Origin: Micrococcales bacterium
GTDB lineage: Bacteria > Actinomycetota > Actinomycetes > Actinomycetales > Cellulomonadaceae
Reading direction: 5' to 3'
Assembly: GCA_009783975.1 (NCBI GenBank)
Contig: WRCL01000064.1
Coordinates: 1-8,177, forward strand
Length of the DNA stretch: 8,177 nt
How positions within the stretch are numbered: the first letter of the stretch is position 1; each line of letters begins with the position of its first letter. The position numbers and the translations under genes are program-made. Positions 1 through 6,188 of the stretch are shown here, in pieces. The notes under the pieces were generated by a model, which was given only the letters and a program-made list of their open reading frames with translations, had not been told where the DNA came from and did not search any database.

Positions 1-2675
1 CGGGCCGCGGCGACCTGCTCGTGCACGGCTGTGCGCAGCACAGGGTCGCCCACAGCGTCGAGGTCGTCGATGACGACGACCGCCGCACCAGCCGCGAACG
101 CCTCGGCAAGGTCGCCGACCGGGTCGACGGCCAGCGCGAGGCCGGCGAACGCGACCTTGTGGCGGATGTCGCGGGCGCGGACCGAGGCGACCAGGCCGGC
201 GACCTTGAGCGTCCCGTCGTCCAGGTGCGCCCGCCCGGCCAGGGCCAGCAGCAGCGCGGTGCGGCCGCTGCGGTGCGGGCCGGTGACGAGCAGGGCGCCA
301 CCGGGGCGGACCCGTGCCGACACGCCAGCGAACAGCGGTGTGCCGTCTGGGGCGTCCAGCCGCAGGCCGTGCGCGACGATGACATCGTCGGCGTCGGCCG
401 ACGGCCAGGTCGCCAGCCGCAGCTCGGTGGCAAGACCGGTGCCCTCGACGTCGAAGTGGGGCAGGTGCCGGTCCAGCCAGCGCGGCATCGACCACGCCCG
501 GTCCCCGAGCAGGTGCAGCACCGCAGGGATGAGCGTCATCCGCACGACGAACGCGTCGACGGCCACCCCTGTGGCCAAGCCCAGGGCGATCGGTTTGATC
601 ATCGCCTCACCAGCGGGCACGAACGCCAGGAACACCGAGAACATGATGAGCGCGGCGGCGGTGACGACTTTCGACGACGACTCGAAACCGACCCGCACCG
701 CCCGGCGTGCGTCAGCGTTGGCCTCGGCGCGTGCGTCCTGGCCCCGTGTGCTGCGGGCACGGTCGAGCCTGCTGTGGACGTACTCTTCGCGCATCCGCGC
801 GACGAGGAACACCTCGTAGTCCATCGCCAGGCCGAACAGCACACCCATGGTGACGATCGGCATGAACGACAGCACCGCCTGCGGCACGGCGTCGACCCCG
901 AGCAGCCCGGCGCCCACACCGTGCTCGAACACCAACGTCACCGTCCCGAACGCTGCCCCGACGCTGAGCACGTACCCGGCTGCGGCGGTCGCCGGCACCC
1001 ACAACGACCGGAACACCATCATGAGCAGCACGATCGACATCCCCACGACGAACAGCCCGAACGGGAGCAGGGCCTGGCCCAGCTTGGTGGAGATATCGAT
1101 CTGGACCGCGGTCATCCCTGTGACCGACAGGTCGACCCCATAGGCCTCGGCGAACTCGTCGTGGTGCGCGCGCAGCGTGTGGACGAGGTCAGCGGTCGCC
1201 GCCGAGTCTGGGGCGCCGGTCGGGACCACCTGCACGACCCCAACAGTGGCGACCGAGGGGTTCGGGGTCGACATGACGACCGCGGCGACCCCAGGCAACG
1301 CCTCGATATCAGCTTTGAGGTCGGCCATCAAAGCCAGCGGGTCGTCGGACCCGACGATGACGCCCGTGACGAGCAGCGGCCCGTTGAACCCAGGCCCAAA
1401 ATGCTCGGCGACCAGGTCGTAGGTCAGACGTGGACCAGTGCCCGCCGGTTGGATCCCCGCGTGCGGCAGGGCCAGGCGCAGCGACTGGGCGGGCAGGGCC
1501 AGAGCCCCGAGCGCCGCGACGACGACGACGACCGTCACCACCGGGACCTTCGTCGAGGTCCGCACCCAGGCGGCGAAGAACCGGTTCGTGTGGACCTGAC
1601 CGTCAGCCCCGCGCGCACGTTGTCCCCGCGGCCGGCGCGGACGCAGGTGCTCACCGGCCAGGCCGAGGACCGCCGGGGTCAACGTCAGTGCGACGAGCAC
1701 TGCCACACCGACCGCGACCGCCCCAGCCACACCCATGACCGCGAGGAACGGTATCTGCGTCAGGCCCAGCCCGAGCAGGGCGATCATCACGGTGAGCCCG
1801 GCGAACACCACAGCCGACCCCGCGGTCGCCAACGCCCGGGCGGCCGACTCGCGTGGGTCCATCCCGGTGCGTAGCTGGCTGGTGTGGCGCAGCACGATGA
1901 ACAAGGTGTAGTCGATCCCCACAGCCAGCCCGAGCATGAGCGCGAGCAGCGGGGTCGTCGAGACGATCGTCGTGAACCGCGTCATCGCGTAGATCCCTGC
2001 GGTCGTCACACCCACCCCGACCGCGGCGTTGAGCAACGGCATCCCCGCGGCGACGAACGACCCGAACGTGATGATGAGCACGACCAGGGCGATCGCCACC
2101 CCCACAGCCTCGGTCGGGCTCAGCGCTGGGACGTTGATGGAGAACAGGTCACCGCCGAGGGCGACCTCGGTGCCCTCGGGCAAGGTCTGCGCGAGCTCGT
2201 CGCGGGCCTGGGTGAGCCGGTCTTTGACGACCGTCGGCACAGCGGTGCCCTGCCCGGCCATGTGCACGGTGACGATCGCTGCGCGGCCGTCGGCCGAGAC
2301 CATCCCCGCGGTGTCACCCACGAACGGGTCTGAGACACGTTCGACGAGGGTATGGTCCAGGTCGTGGTCGACCTGCCCTGCTGCGGTGACGAACGCGGCG
2401 ACCGGGGCGGTGAACTGCGGGTCGGTCACCGACGACCCTGGCGGCGCGACGACGACCAGACGTGCGCTGGTCCCGGCGACCTGCGGGAACGTGCGCTGCA
2501 GCTGGCCCCAGGCGCGCATCGACTCAGTGCCGGGGATCGAGAAGGTGTTGTTCGTCCCTGTCGACACCAGCGCTGCTGCACCACCAGCGACGACGAGCAC
2601 CGCCAACCACGAGGCGACCACTGCCGCACGGTGGGTGAAAGCCCAGTGACCCAGGCGGTAGAGCAAGGAGGACAC
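1..2675 (-). CDS. MMPL/RND-family exporter fused to a C-terminal ATPase-like domain (3' end outside window)
   Basis: Reading the minus strand from GTG 2675-2673 gives 891 residues with no stop before the left edge. GGAG at 2684-2681 lies 5 nt upstream of the GTG and supports this start. The first ~750 residues are a two-half MMPL transporter: a membrane helix near residues 17-38, a large extracytoplasmic loop, a helix bundle containing GIDY (253-256), a second loop, and a second bundle containing GLAMDYE (615-621). Both GIDY and MDYE are typical of MMPL helices 4 and 10 and carry the aspartates linked to proton-driven export. From about residue 760 the same frame enters a domain with the P-loop GPHRSGRT (799-806, Arg in place of the usual Lys) and a Walker B-like VVVIDD (866-871). 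Only ~60 residues separate the two motifs, too few for a full ABC helical subdomain, and no LSGGQ signature is seen. Substrate unknown; lipids or hydrophobic drugs are usual for the family. The MMPL call is secure; the role of the ATPase part is not. Confidence 0.9.
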   Translation of the reverse strand, partial: MSSLLYRLGHWAFTHRAAVVASWLAVLVVAGGAAALVSTGTNNTFSIPGTESMRAWGQLQRTFPQVAGTSARLVVVAPPGSSVTDPQFTAPVAAFVTAAGQVDHDLDHTLVERVSDPFVGDTAGMVSADGRAAIVTVHMAGQGTAVPTVVKDRLTQARDELAQTLPEGTEVALGGDLFSINVPALSPTEAVGVAIALVVLIITFGSFVAAGMPLLNAAVGVGVTTAGIYAMTRFTTIVSTTPLLALMLGLAVGIDYTLFIVLRHTSQLRTGMDPRESAARALATAGSAVVFAGLTVMIALLGLGLTQIPFLAVMGVAGAVAVGVAVLVALTLTPAVLGLAGEHLRPRRPRGQRARGADGQVHTNRFFAAWVRTSTKVPVVTVVVVVAALGALALPAQSLRLALPHAGIQPAGTGPRLTYDLVAEHFGPGFNGPLLVTGVIVGSDDPLALMADLKADIEALPGVAAVVMSTPNPSVATVGVVQVVPTGAPDSAATADLVHTLRAHHDEFAEAYGVDLSVTGMTAVQIDISTKLGQALLPFGLFVVGMSIVLLMMVFRSLWVPATAAAGYVLSVGAAFGTVTLVFEHGVGAGLLGVDAVPQAVLSFMPIVTMGVLFGLAMDYEVFLVARMREEYVHSRLDRARSTRGQDARAEANADARRAVRVGFESSSKVVTAAALIMFSVFLAFVPAGEAMIKPIALGLATGVAVDAFVVRMTLIPAVLHLLGDRAWSMPRWLDRHLPHFDVEGTGLATELRLATWPSADADDVIVAHGLRLDAPDGTPLFAGVSARVRPGGALLVTGPHRSGRTALLLALAGRAHLDDGTLKVAGLVASVRARDIRHKVAFAGLALAVDPVGDLAEAFAAGAAVVVIDDLDAVGDPVLRTAVHEQVAAA

Positions 2676-2698
2676 AGCAGCTCCGGGAACGTTGCAGG

Positions 2699-2722
2699 TG
2701 GCGTCGGCCTGACGCCAACGTA
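2699..2722 (-). promoter_or_regulatory. Operator-like inverted repeat beside a possible -10 box in the MMPL/KAS III divergent region
   Basis: The intergenic stretch 2676-2844 separates two divergent genes. It contains a perfect 7-bp inverted repeat, TGGCGTC at 2699-2705 and GACGCCA at 2711-2717, with a 5-nt spacer. On the minus strand TACGTT (2722-2717), a TANNNT-type -10, abuts the repeat, which would place the repeat over the transcription start of the MMPL gene. A regulator binding here could block transcription, as TetR- or MarR-type repressors commonly do. No convincing -35 was seen and no regulator gene is in the window, so this is a suggestion only. An equally good promoter for the plus-strand gene was not found. 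Confidence 0.35.
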
Positions 2723-2831
2723 TCTCATGGGCTGCACCGTGCGGACGCACCTGCAGATGGTCGCCGTGTCACGTTCGTGTGGTGCTCGCCGGTTCTGCTT
2801 TGCATACCAGCTGTTCGTGGGATCCTGCTGG

Positions 2832-2838
2832 GGTGGAG
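2832..2838 (+). promoter_or_regulatory. Ribosome binding site deciding the start of the KAS III homologue
   Basis: GGTGGAG at 2832-2838 lies 6 nt before GTG 2845. It favours that start over the in-frame GTGs at 2833 and 2779, which lack a comparable purine-rich site. The resulting N-terminus (MRLVGTGVHEPG) aligns with the beta-strand and GTG turn that open KAS III proteins. Confidence 0.55.
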
Positions 2839-2844
2839 CTACCA

Positions 2845-3831
2845 GTGCGGCTGGTCGGGACTGGGGTGCACGAACCTGGACGGGTGGTCACCTCGCTGGC
2901 GCTGGACGCCGAGCACGGCCGGGCGCCGGGAACCACTGAGCAACGCTGCGAGGTGGTCTCGCGCCGGTGGGTCGCACCGGGGGAGACCTCGTCGGTCATG
3001 GCCGCCAGCGCGGTGCGTCAGGCCCTGGACGTGGCAGGTATGGGCGTGCAGGACCTCGACGCCCTCGTCGTCGCCGCGGTCGTCCCCGAACAACCGATGC
3101 CGACCACCGCGGTGCTGACGTTACGTGAGCTCGGCGGCCCAGGCGGTGACACTGAGGCGTTCGACGTCAACTCCTCGTCCCTGGGGTTCCTCACAGGGGT
3201 GGAGATCGCGGCGCTCGGCCTTGCTGCCGGGCGGTGGGGCACCGTCGGGGTCGTGGCGACCGAGGTTGCCTCAGCACGGCTCGACCATGACGACGTCGAG
3301 GCCAGTGGCCTGTTCGGTGACGGTGCCGCTGCGGCTGTGCTCGTGCGCGAGCTTGTCCGCCGGCCCGGGTCGGCTGTTGTCGGCCTGCGTTTTGAGCTGT
3401 GGCCTGACGCGGCTGGTGCGTCGGTCATCGCTGCGGGGGGTACCCGGTGGAACACCGCCACACCGCCACCTGACGACCGGGCCTACCGCCTGGTGATGGA
3501 CAGCCCAGCGGTCGCCCGGGCCACTGCGGCGCACCTGCCCGGTTTTCTCGCGGCGCTCGCAGGCCAGGCTGGGTTCACCTTGCCTGAGGCGGACCTCGTC
3601 GTCCCGCACCAGGCGAGCGCCGCCGGGCTGCGTCTGCTGCGAGAGCGCCTCGGGGTGCCCGACGAACGCGTCGTCGACATCCTCACCGACCACGGCAACC
3701 AGGTCTCTGCCTCGTTGCCCACGGCGCTGCACACAGCAGCATCGGGTGGCCGCCTGGCCCGTGGTGACCGTGTGGTGCTCGTGGGCACCGGGGCAGGGTT
3801 CGGTCTGGGCGCGGTGGCGCTGCGGTACTGA
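2845..3831 (+). CDS. 3-oxoacyl-ACP synthase III (FabH-like) homologue with Ser replacing the catalytic Cys
   Basis: This 328-residue protein has the length and layout of the thiolase-fold KAS III family, whose members condense an acyl-CoA starter with malonyl-ACP. Family marks are the opening VGTGVHEPG; the nucleophile-elbow segment DVNSSSLGF (108-116); LFGDGAAAAVL near 156-166; VPHQAS, which supplies the active-site His (255); and DHGNQVSAS, which supplies the Asn (285). At the nucleophile position, usually Cys in an AC-x-GF context, codon 3178-3180 is TCC and gives Ser112. A single base would restore Cys. His and Asn are intact and the frame is undisturbed, so the gene does not look decayed. 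DpsC of daunorubicin biosynthesis is a known KAS III homologue with an active-site Ser. This protein may therefore be an acyltransferase, a starter-unit selector or a slow condensing enzyme rather than a housekeeping FabH. It diverges from the MMPL exporter gene, and its stop lies 11 bp from the convergent DUF4173 gene. A longer start at 2833 or 2779 is possible. Confidence 0.85.
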   Translation: MRLVGTGVHEPGRVVTSLALDAEHGRAPGTTEQRCEVVSRRWVAPGETSSVMAASAVRQALDVAGMGVQDLDALVVAAVVPEQPMPTTAVLTLRELGGPGGDTEAFDVNSSSLGFLTGVEIAALGLAAGRWGTVGVVATEVASARLDHDDVEASGLFGDGAAAAVLVRELVRRPGSAVVGLRFELWPDAAGASVIAAGGTRWNTATPPPDDRAYRLVMDSPAVARATAAHLPGFLAALAGQAGFTLPEADLVVPHQASAAGLRLLRERLGVPDERVVDILTDHGNQVSASLPTALHTAASGGRLARGDRVVLVGTGAGFGLGAVALRY

Positions 3832-3842
3832 CCGACGAGGTG

Positions 3843-5804
3843 TCAGCGGTTGCGCAGGAGGCTCGCCGCCCGGTCGCGCGACCAGTTCCACGACGTCCAG
3901 TCCGGCGACGCCTTGTCGTGCCGGGCCGCGAGCAGCTCGGTGCGTTGAGGTTCGGGCAGACGCGCGAACGCCGGGACCGCGTCAGATGACAGACCCGACA
4001 GGTAGCGCACGTCGATGGGGTGGTCGACACGGGCGTTGGACCTGACGATCTGCTCGTCGGGGTTCCACACCGCCAGGGCGACGACACCCACGACGAGGAC
4101 CGCCACGACCCCACGGGCGAGCCAGCCCACCTTCCAGCGCACAACCGCTGCAAGACCGAGCACGAGCACCGCGGCCAGGACGAGCGCCGCCCAGCCCGCC
4201 AGGACCCGCAGACGTGACAGCCCGAACTCGGTGACGTACGCCTCGAGCCGGGACAGGGCGAAGACGACGACACCGACGGTGCCCAGGCACAAGGCGACCA
4301 CTGATGCGGTCGTCCACACCCGTTCGCGCCGGGTGCTGCGTGGTGCCCGCCGGGCAGCGACCGCGACGACGACGATCGTCACGACAGTGGCCACGAGCAG
4401 CTGGCCAAACCCCTGCCGGGCGTTCTCGGCGTAGGTCAGCCCAGTGCGTTCGAGCAGCGCCTCGGTGCCCCCGGCACGTGCGACGACCTGGAACACGACG
4501 AACACCACGACGATCGCCACGACGGTGAGCACCGGGATGAGCCACTCGACGAGCCGGGCGGCACGTGCCTGGCGCAGCCGGCGCGTCCGGCCAGGCGGAG
4601 GGGTGGTCACGGCATGGACGACCGTGGCAGCCACACCGAACCAGAACAGGGCCGCGAGGATCCGCCCTGGGACGCTCCACACCGAGATCCGCGGGAAGAC
4701 CTGCGCGAACACCGGGTCTGCTGTGGCGAACAGCGATGCGAGCACCGCGAGCAGGACGACAGCCACACCGCTGGCGAGCGCGACGCCGCCGACAGTGCGT
4801 CCACGTCCTGCGGTGCCACGTGTGGCCCCGCGGAAGAACCATGGGATGCTGCGCACGGCTGTGGCCGTGGCGGTCACCGGGGCGAGCAGGACTGACAGTG
4901 TCGTACGGGCCCCGACGGCCGCGACCGTCCCGGCGAGCGCCGCGACGACGACAGCGGGGATGGTGACCACTGGTGAGGTCCTCCAGGCGATGACGCTCAT
5001 CGCAGCGACTGACCCGATGGCCAGCGCCAGGTCGGTCCAGCGCCGCGCACGTACGAGCACCGGAGCTGCGGCGAGCCACGCCGCCGCGCACAAGATCGCC
5101 ACGCCGAGCCCGGGCTGGACGACCCCGACGGTCGCACCAAACCCTGCGGTCACCAGCGCCCCGACGACCGCGAGCCCCGCCAGAGGGTCGCGGTACCCAG
5201 CCCAGAACCGCGCGAACACCCCCGGACGTTTCGGTGGCGGAGGCGGCACAGGGTACGCCCAGCCGAACCCCGGCGGATACGGCCCCGGCGCCTGGTAGCC
5301 CGGCGCACCAGGCGCCCCGCCAGGTGGGAACCCAGCCGGTGCCCTGCCAGGTGGGAACCCAGCCGGCGCTCTGCCAGGTGGGAACCCAGCCGGTCGCGCC
5401 CCGCCAGGTGGGAACCCAGCCGGTCGCGCCCCGCCAGGTGGTGCCCCGCCAGCCGGTGGCGCCCCGCCACCTGGTGACGCCCACCGCCCCGGACGCGGAC
5501 GCGGGCCTTGCGCCCCCCGCCCATGCCGCGTCGCCGCGTCGGACGTGCGCGGTGCCGCGTCCGGCCCGTCTGGGTCGGCGTTGGCCTCGTCCTGCTCTGG
5601 GTCCGGCTCTGGGTCCGGCTGTGCGGCAGGCTCTGGGTCCGGCTGAGGTTGCTGCGCGGCAGGCTCTGGCTCTGGCGTACCGGGCTCTTGGTCGTCGGGA
5701 CCGGGTTCGAGGTCCGTCGCCGCAGCATCTGCGCTGGTCTTGTCTGGGTCTGCTCCGGCGCCTGCGTCGTCGGGCTTGGGCTTGTGCCTGGAGGCTTTCC
5801 TCAT
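3843..5804 (-). CDS. DUF4173-type multi-pass membrane protein with a repetitive Pro/Gly-rich N-terminus
   Basis: The 653-residue product has three parts. Residues 1-195 are low complexity and probably disordered: an acidic Pro/Asp/Glu stretch with PDPEP repeats (about 36-84), a short Arg-rich patch, then PAGFPPG repeats (about 113-165) and a Pro run before the membrane. Residues ~205-580 contain about 11 hydrophobic helices. TYAENARQGFGQLL (457-470) and the following LEAYVTEFGLSRLRVL (520-535) are hallmarks of DUF4173 proteins as I recall them from actinobacteria. The C-terminal ~70 residues, starting NPDEQIVRSN and ending near WTSWNWSRDRA, also follow the family pattern and would be cytoplasmic or periplasmic. 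The family has no established biochemical role that I can name. The ATG at 5804 has no Shine-Dalgarno sequence but has a -10-like TAGTGT 6 nt upstream, so the mRNA may be leaderless. The gene is convergent with the KAS III homologue and divergent from the NifX-like gene, so it is probably transcribed alone. Confidence 0.85.
   Translation of the reverse strand: MRKASRHKPKPDDAGAGADPDKTSADAAATDLEPGPDDQEPGTPEPEPAAQQPQPDPEPAAQPDPEPDPEQDEANADPDGPDAAPRTSDAATRHGRGAQGPRPRPGRWASPGGGAPPAGGAPPGGARPAGFPPGGARPAGFPPGRAPAGFPPGRAPAGFPPGGAPGAPGYQAPGPYPPGFGWAYPVPPPPPKRPGVFARFWAGYRDPLAGLAVVGALVTAGFGATVGVVQPGLGVAILCAAAWLAAAPVLVRARRWTDLALAIGSVAAMSVIAWRTSPVVTIPAVVVAALAGTVAAVGARTTLSVLLAPVTATATAVRSIPWFFRGATRGTAGRGRTVGGVALASGVAVVLLAVLASLFATADPVFAQVFPRISVWSVPGRILAALFWFGVAATVVHAVTTPPPGRTRRLRQARAARLVEWLIPVLTVVAIVVVFVVFQVVARAGGTEALLERTGLTYAENARQGFGQLLVATVVTIVVVAVAARRAPRSTRRERVWTTASVVALCLGTVGVVVFALSRLEAYVTEFGLSRLRVLAGWAALVLAAVLVLGLAAVVRWKVGWLARGVVAVLVVGVVALAVWNPDEQIVRSNARVDHPIDVRYLSGLSSDAVPAFARLPEPQRTELLAARHDKASPDWTSWNWSRDRAASLLRNR
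5314..5478 (-). repeat. In-frame tandem repeat (27/30-bp units) encoding PAGFPPG-type repeats
   Basis: The core CCAGGTGGGAACCCAGCCGG recurs almost unchanged from 5320, 5347, 5374 and 5404, giving periods of 27, 27 and 30 bp. A shortened unit starts at 5434 and GCCCCGCCA remnants run to about 5478. All periods are multiples of three, so the DUF4173 frame is kept while copy number could vary. The near-identity of the copies at DNA level points to recent expansion. Confidence 0.9.
5595..5642 (-). repeat. Short repeat encoding (PEPD)n in the acidic N-terminus of the DUF4173 protein
   Basis: CTCTGGGTCCGG occurs at 5595-5606, again directly adjacent at 5607-5618, and a third time at 5631-5642 after a 12-bp spacer. 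On the minus strand these encode the Pro-Asp-Pro-Glu-Pro stretch of the acidic segment. Confidence 0.8.
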
Positions 5805-5816
5805 GACGCCACACTA
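5805..5816 (-). promoter_or_regulatory. Possible leaderless promoter of the DUF4173 gene
   Basis: On the minus strand TAGTGT (5816-5811) fits the actinobacterial -10 pattern TANNNT and is followed by GGCGTC and then ATG at 5804. A transcript starting at the A of the ATG would begin 7 nt after the box, the geometry seen for leaderless genes. No clear -35 is seen, and no Shine-Dalgarno sequence fits in the gap. Confidence 0.45.
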
Positions 5817-5881
5817 GGCCGTCGCCCCCACCACCCGCTGGTGTTTACGTGAGGGTGTTGTGTGGCCTGCGGGGTGGTTGG

Positions 5882-5913
5882 AGGCCCGGCGGGCATCAGC
5901 CCTGCCCGGGCCT
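5882..5913. repeat. Imperfect GC-rich hairpin
   Basis: AGGCCCGG at 5882-5889 pairs with CCGGGCCT at 5906-5913. Inner pairing continues past a one-base bulge around a short loop near ATCAGC. No gene ends here and no T-tract follows, so a terminator role is not supported. It may be a remnant of the same class of element as the larger hairpins to its right. Confidence 0.5.
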
Positions 5914-5949
5914 AGCCGCTGACGCCAACCTGCCGTCTCGCTTCGGGAG

Positions 5950-6022
5950 GAATTGGTCGACACTTCGTTGATCTGTTCGACAGTTCTACTGTCGAACAGA
6001 TCAACGAAGTGTCGACCAATTC
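5950..6022. repeat. Long perfect palindrome (35-bp arms, 3-nt loop), REP-pair-like
   Basis: The left arm 5950-5984 is exactly complementary to the right arm 5988-6022, with loop TCT at 5985-5987. Each arm can also fold on itself: GTCGA near 5956-5960 pairs with TCGAC at 5977-5981 around a loop. The element is thus two inverted copies of a small hairpin unit, the arrangement of a BIME (paired REP sequences). It lies between two divergent genes, lacks a T-tract and is AT-richer than its surroundings, so it is not an ordinary terminator. Confidence 0.85.
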
Positions 6023-6037
6023 GCGCAGCTCCACGGG

Positions 6038-6133
6038 GGCAGGACACTGGGGACGGTTCCTGTGTCTTGCGGTGCGGGCGCCGGGAATCCCGGCGCCCCC
6101 GCAAGACACAGGAACCGTCCCCAGTGTCCTGCC
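6038..6133. repeat. Long palindrome (45 paired bases, 3-nt bulge, 3-nt loop), REP/BIME-like
   Basis: The left arm 6038-6085 pairs with the right arm 6089-6133 along its whole length, apart from a 3-nt insertion (TGC, about 6073-6075) in the left arm. Each arm contains its own hairpin: on the left, 6039-6050 pairs with 6059-6070 (one T.T mismatch, one G.T) around the loop GGACGGTT; the right arm carries the mirror unit at 6101-6132. The motif GGGGACGGTTCCTGTGTC resembles repeats I recall as widespread in bacterial genomes and linked with REP-associated tyrosine transposases; that link is from memory. No transposase gene is in the window. Confidence 0.85.
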
Positions 6134-6176
6134 GAGACGACCTGGCGCCCATCACAGCGGCGGCGCTCGGCCGTGG

Positions 6177-6188
6177 CAGGATGGCGCC
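6177..6188 (+). promoter_or_regulatory. Possible leaderless promoter (or weak RBS) of the NifX-like gene
   Basis: CAGGAT at 6177-6182 is followed by GGCGCC and then ATG 6189. The spacing and the GGCGYC spacer are the same as in the opposite promoter of the DUF4173 gene. The AGGA within it could alternatively serve as a Shine-Dalgarno sequence 7 nt from the ATG, so the two readings cannot be separated by eye. No clear -35 is seen. Confidence 0.4.

Larger units (their letters stand above)
5805..6188. other. 384-bp divergent intergenic region with a hairpin island
   Basis: No gene is supported here. ORFs that cross the region run through long palindromes and lack family features. It holds, from left to right, a -10-like box for the DUF4173 gene, a small GC-rich hairpin (5882-5913), two large hairpins (5950-6022 and 6038-6133) and a -10-like box for the NifX-like gene. 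The stretch 5817-5881 shows nothing recognisable. Confidence 0.8.

Noticed and set aside
21..1874. A 617-codon open frame on the plus strand, and shorter plus-strand frames to 2939
   Set aside because: It is antisense to the MMPL gene, is extremely rich in Arg, His, Asp and Gln, and shows no family motif. Long antisense frames are expected in GC-rich DNA with strong third-position bias.
3982..5814. A 610-codon minus-strand frame overlapping the DUF4173 gene, and plus-strand frames at 4444-5298 and 5234-5806
   Set aside because: The 3843-5804 frame gives membrane helices and family motifs, while these give Arg-rich or low-complexity translations without structure.
2711..5930. CTGACGCCAAC shared by the two divergent intergenic regions (about 2710-2719 and 5919-5929) as a common operator
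   Set aside because: An 11-base match between two places in 8 kb of GC-rich DNA is expected by chance, and only one site forms an inverted repeat.
5950..6133. The two big hairpins as a CRISPR array or as transcription terminators
   Set aside because: There are no direct repeats with regular spacers, and no gene ends toward them; both flanking genes point away and no T-tract follows.
6009..6188. Upstream in-frame extension of the NifX-like gene to an ATG at 6009
   Set aside because: The added 60 residues come from the palindrome and do not resemble the family; the conserved fold begins just after ATG 6189.
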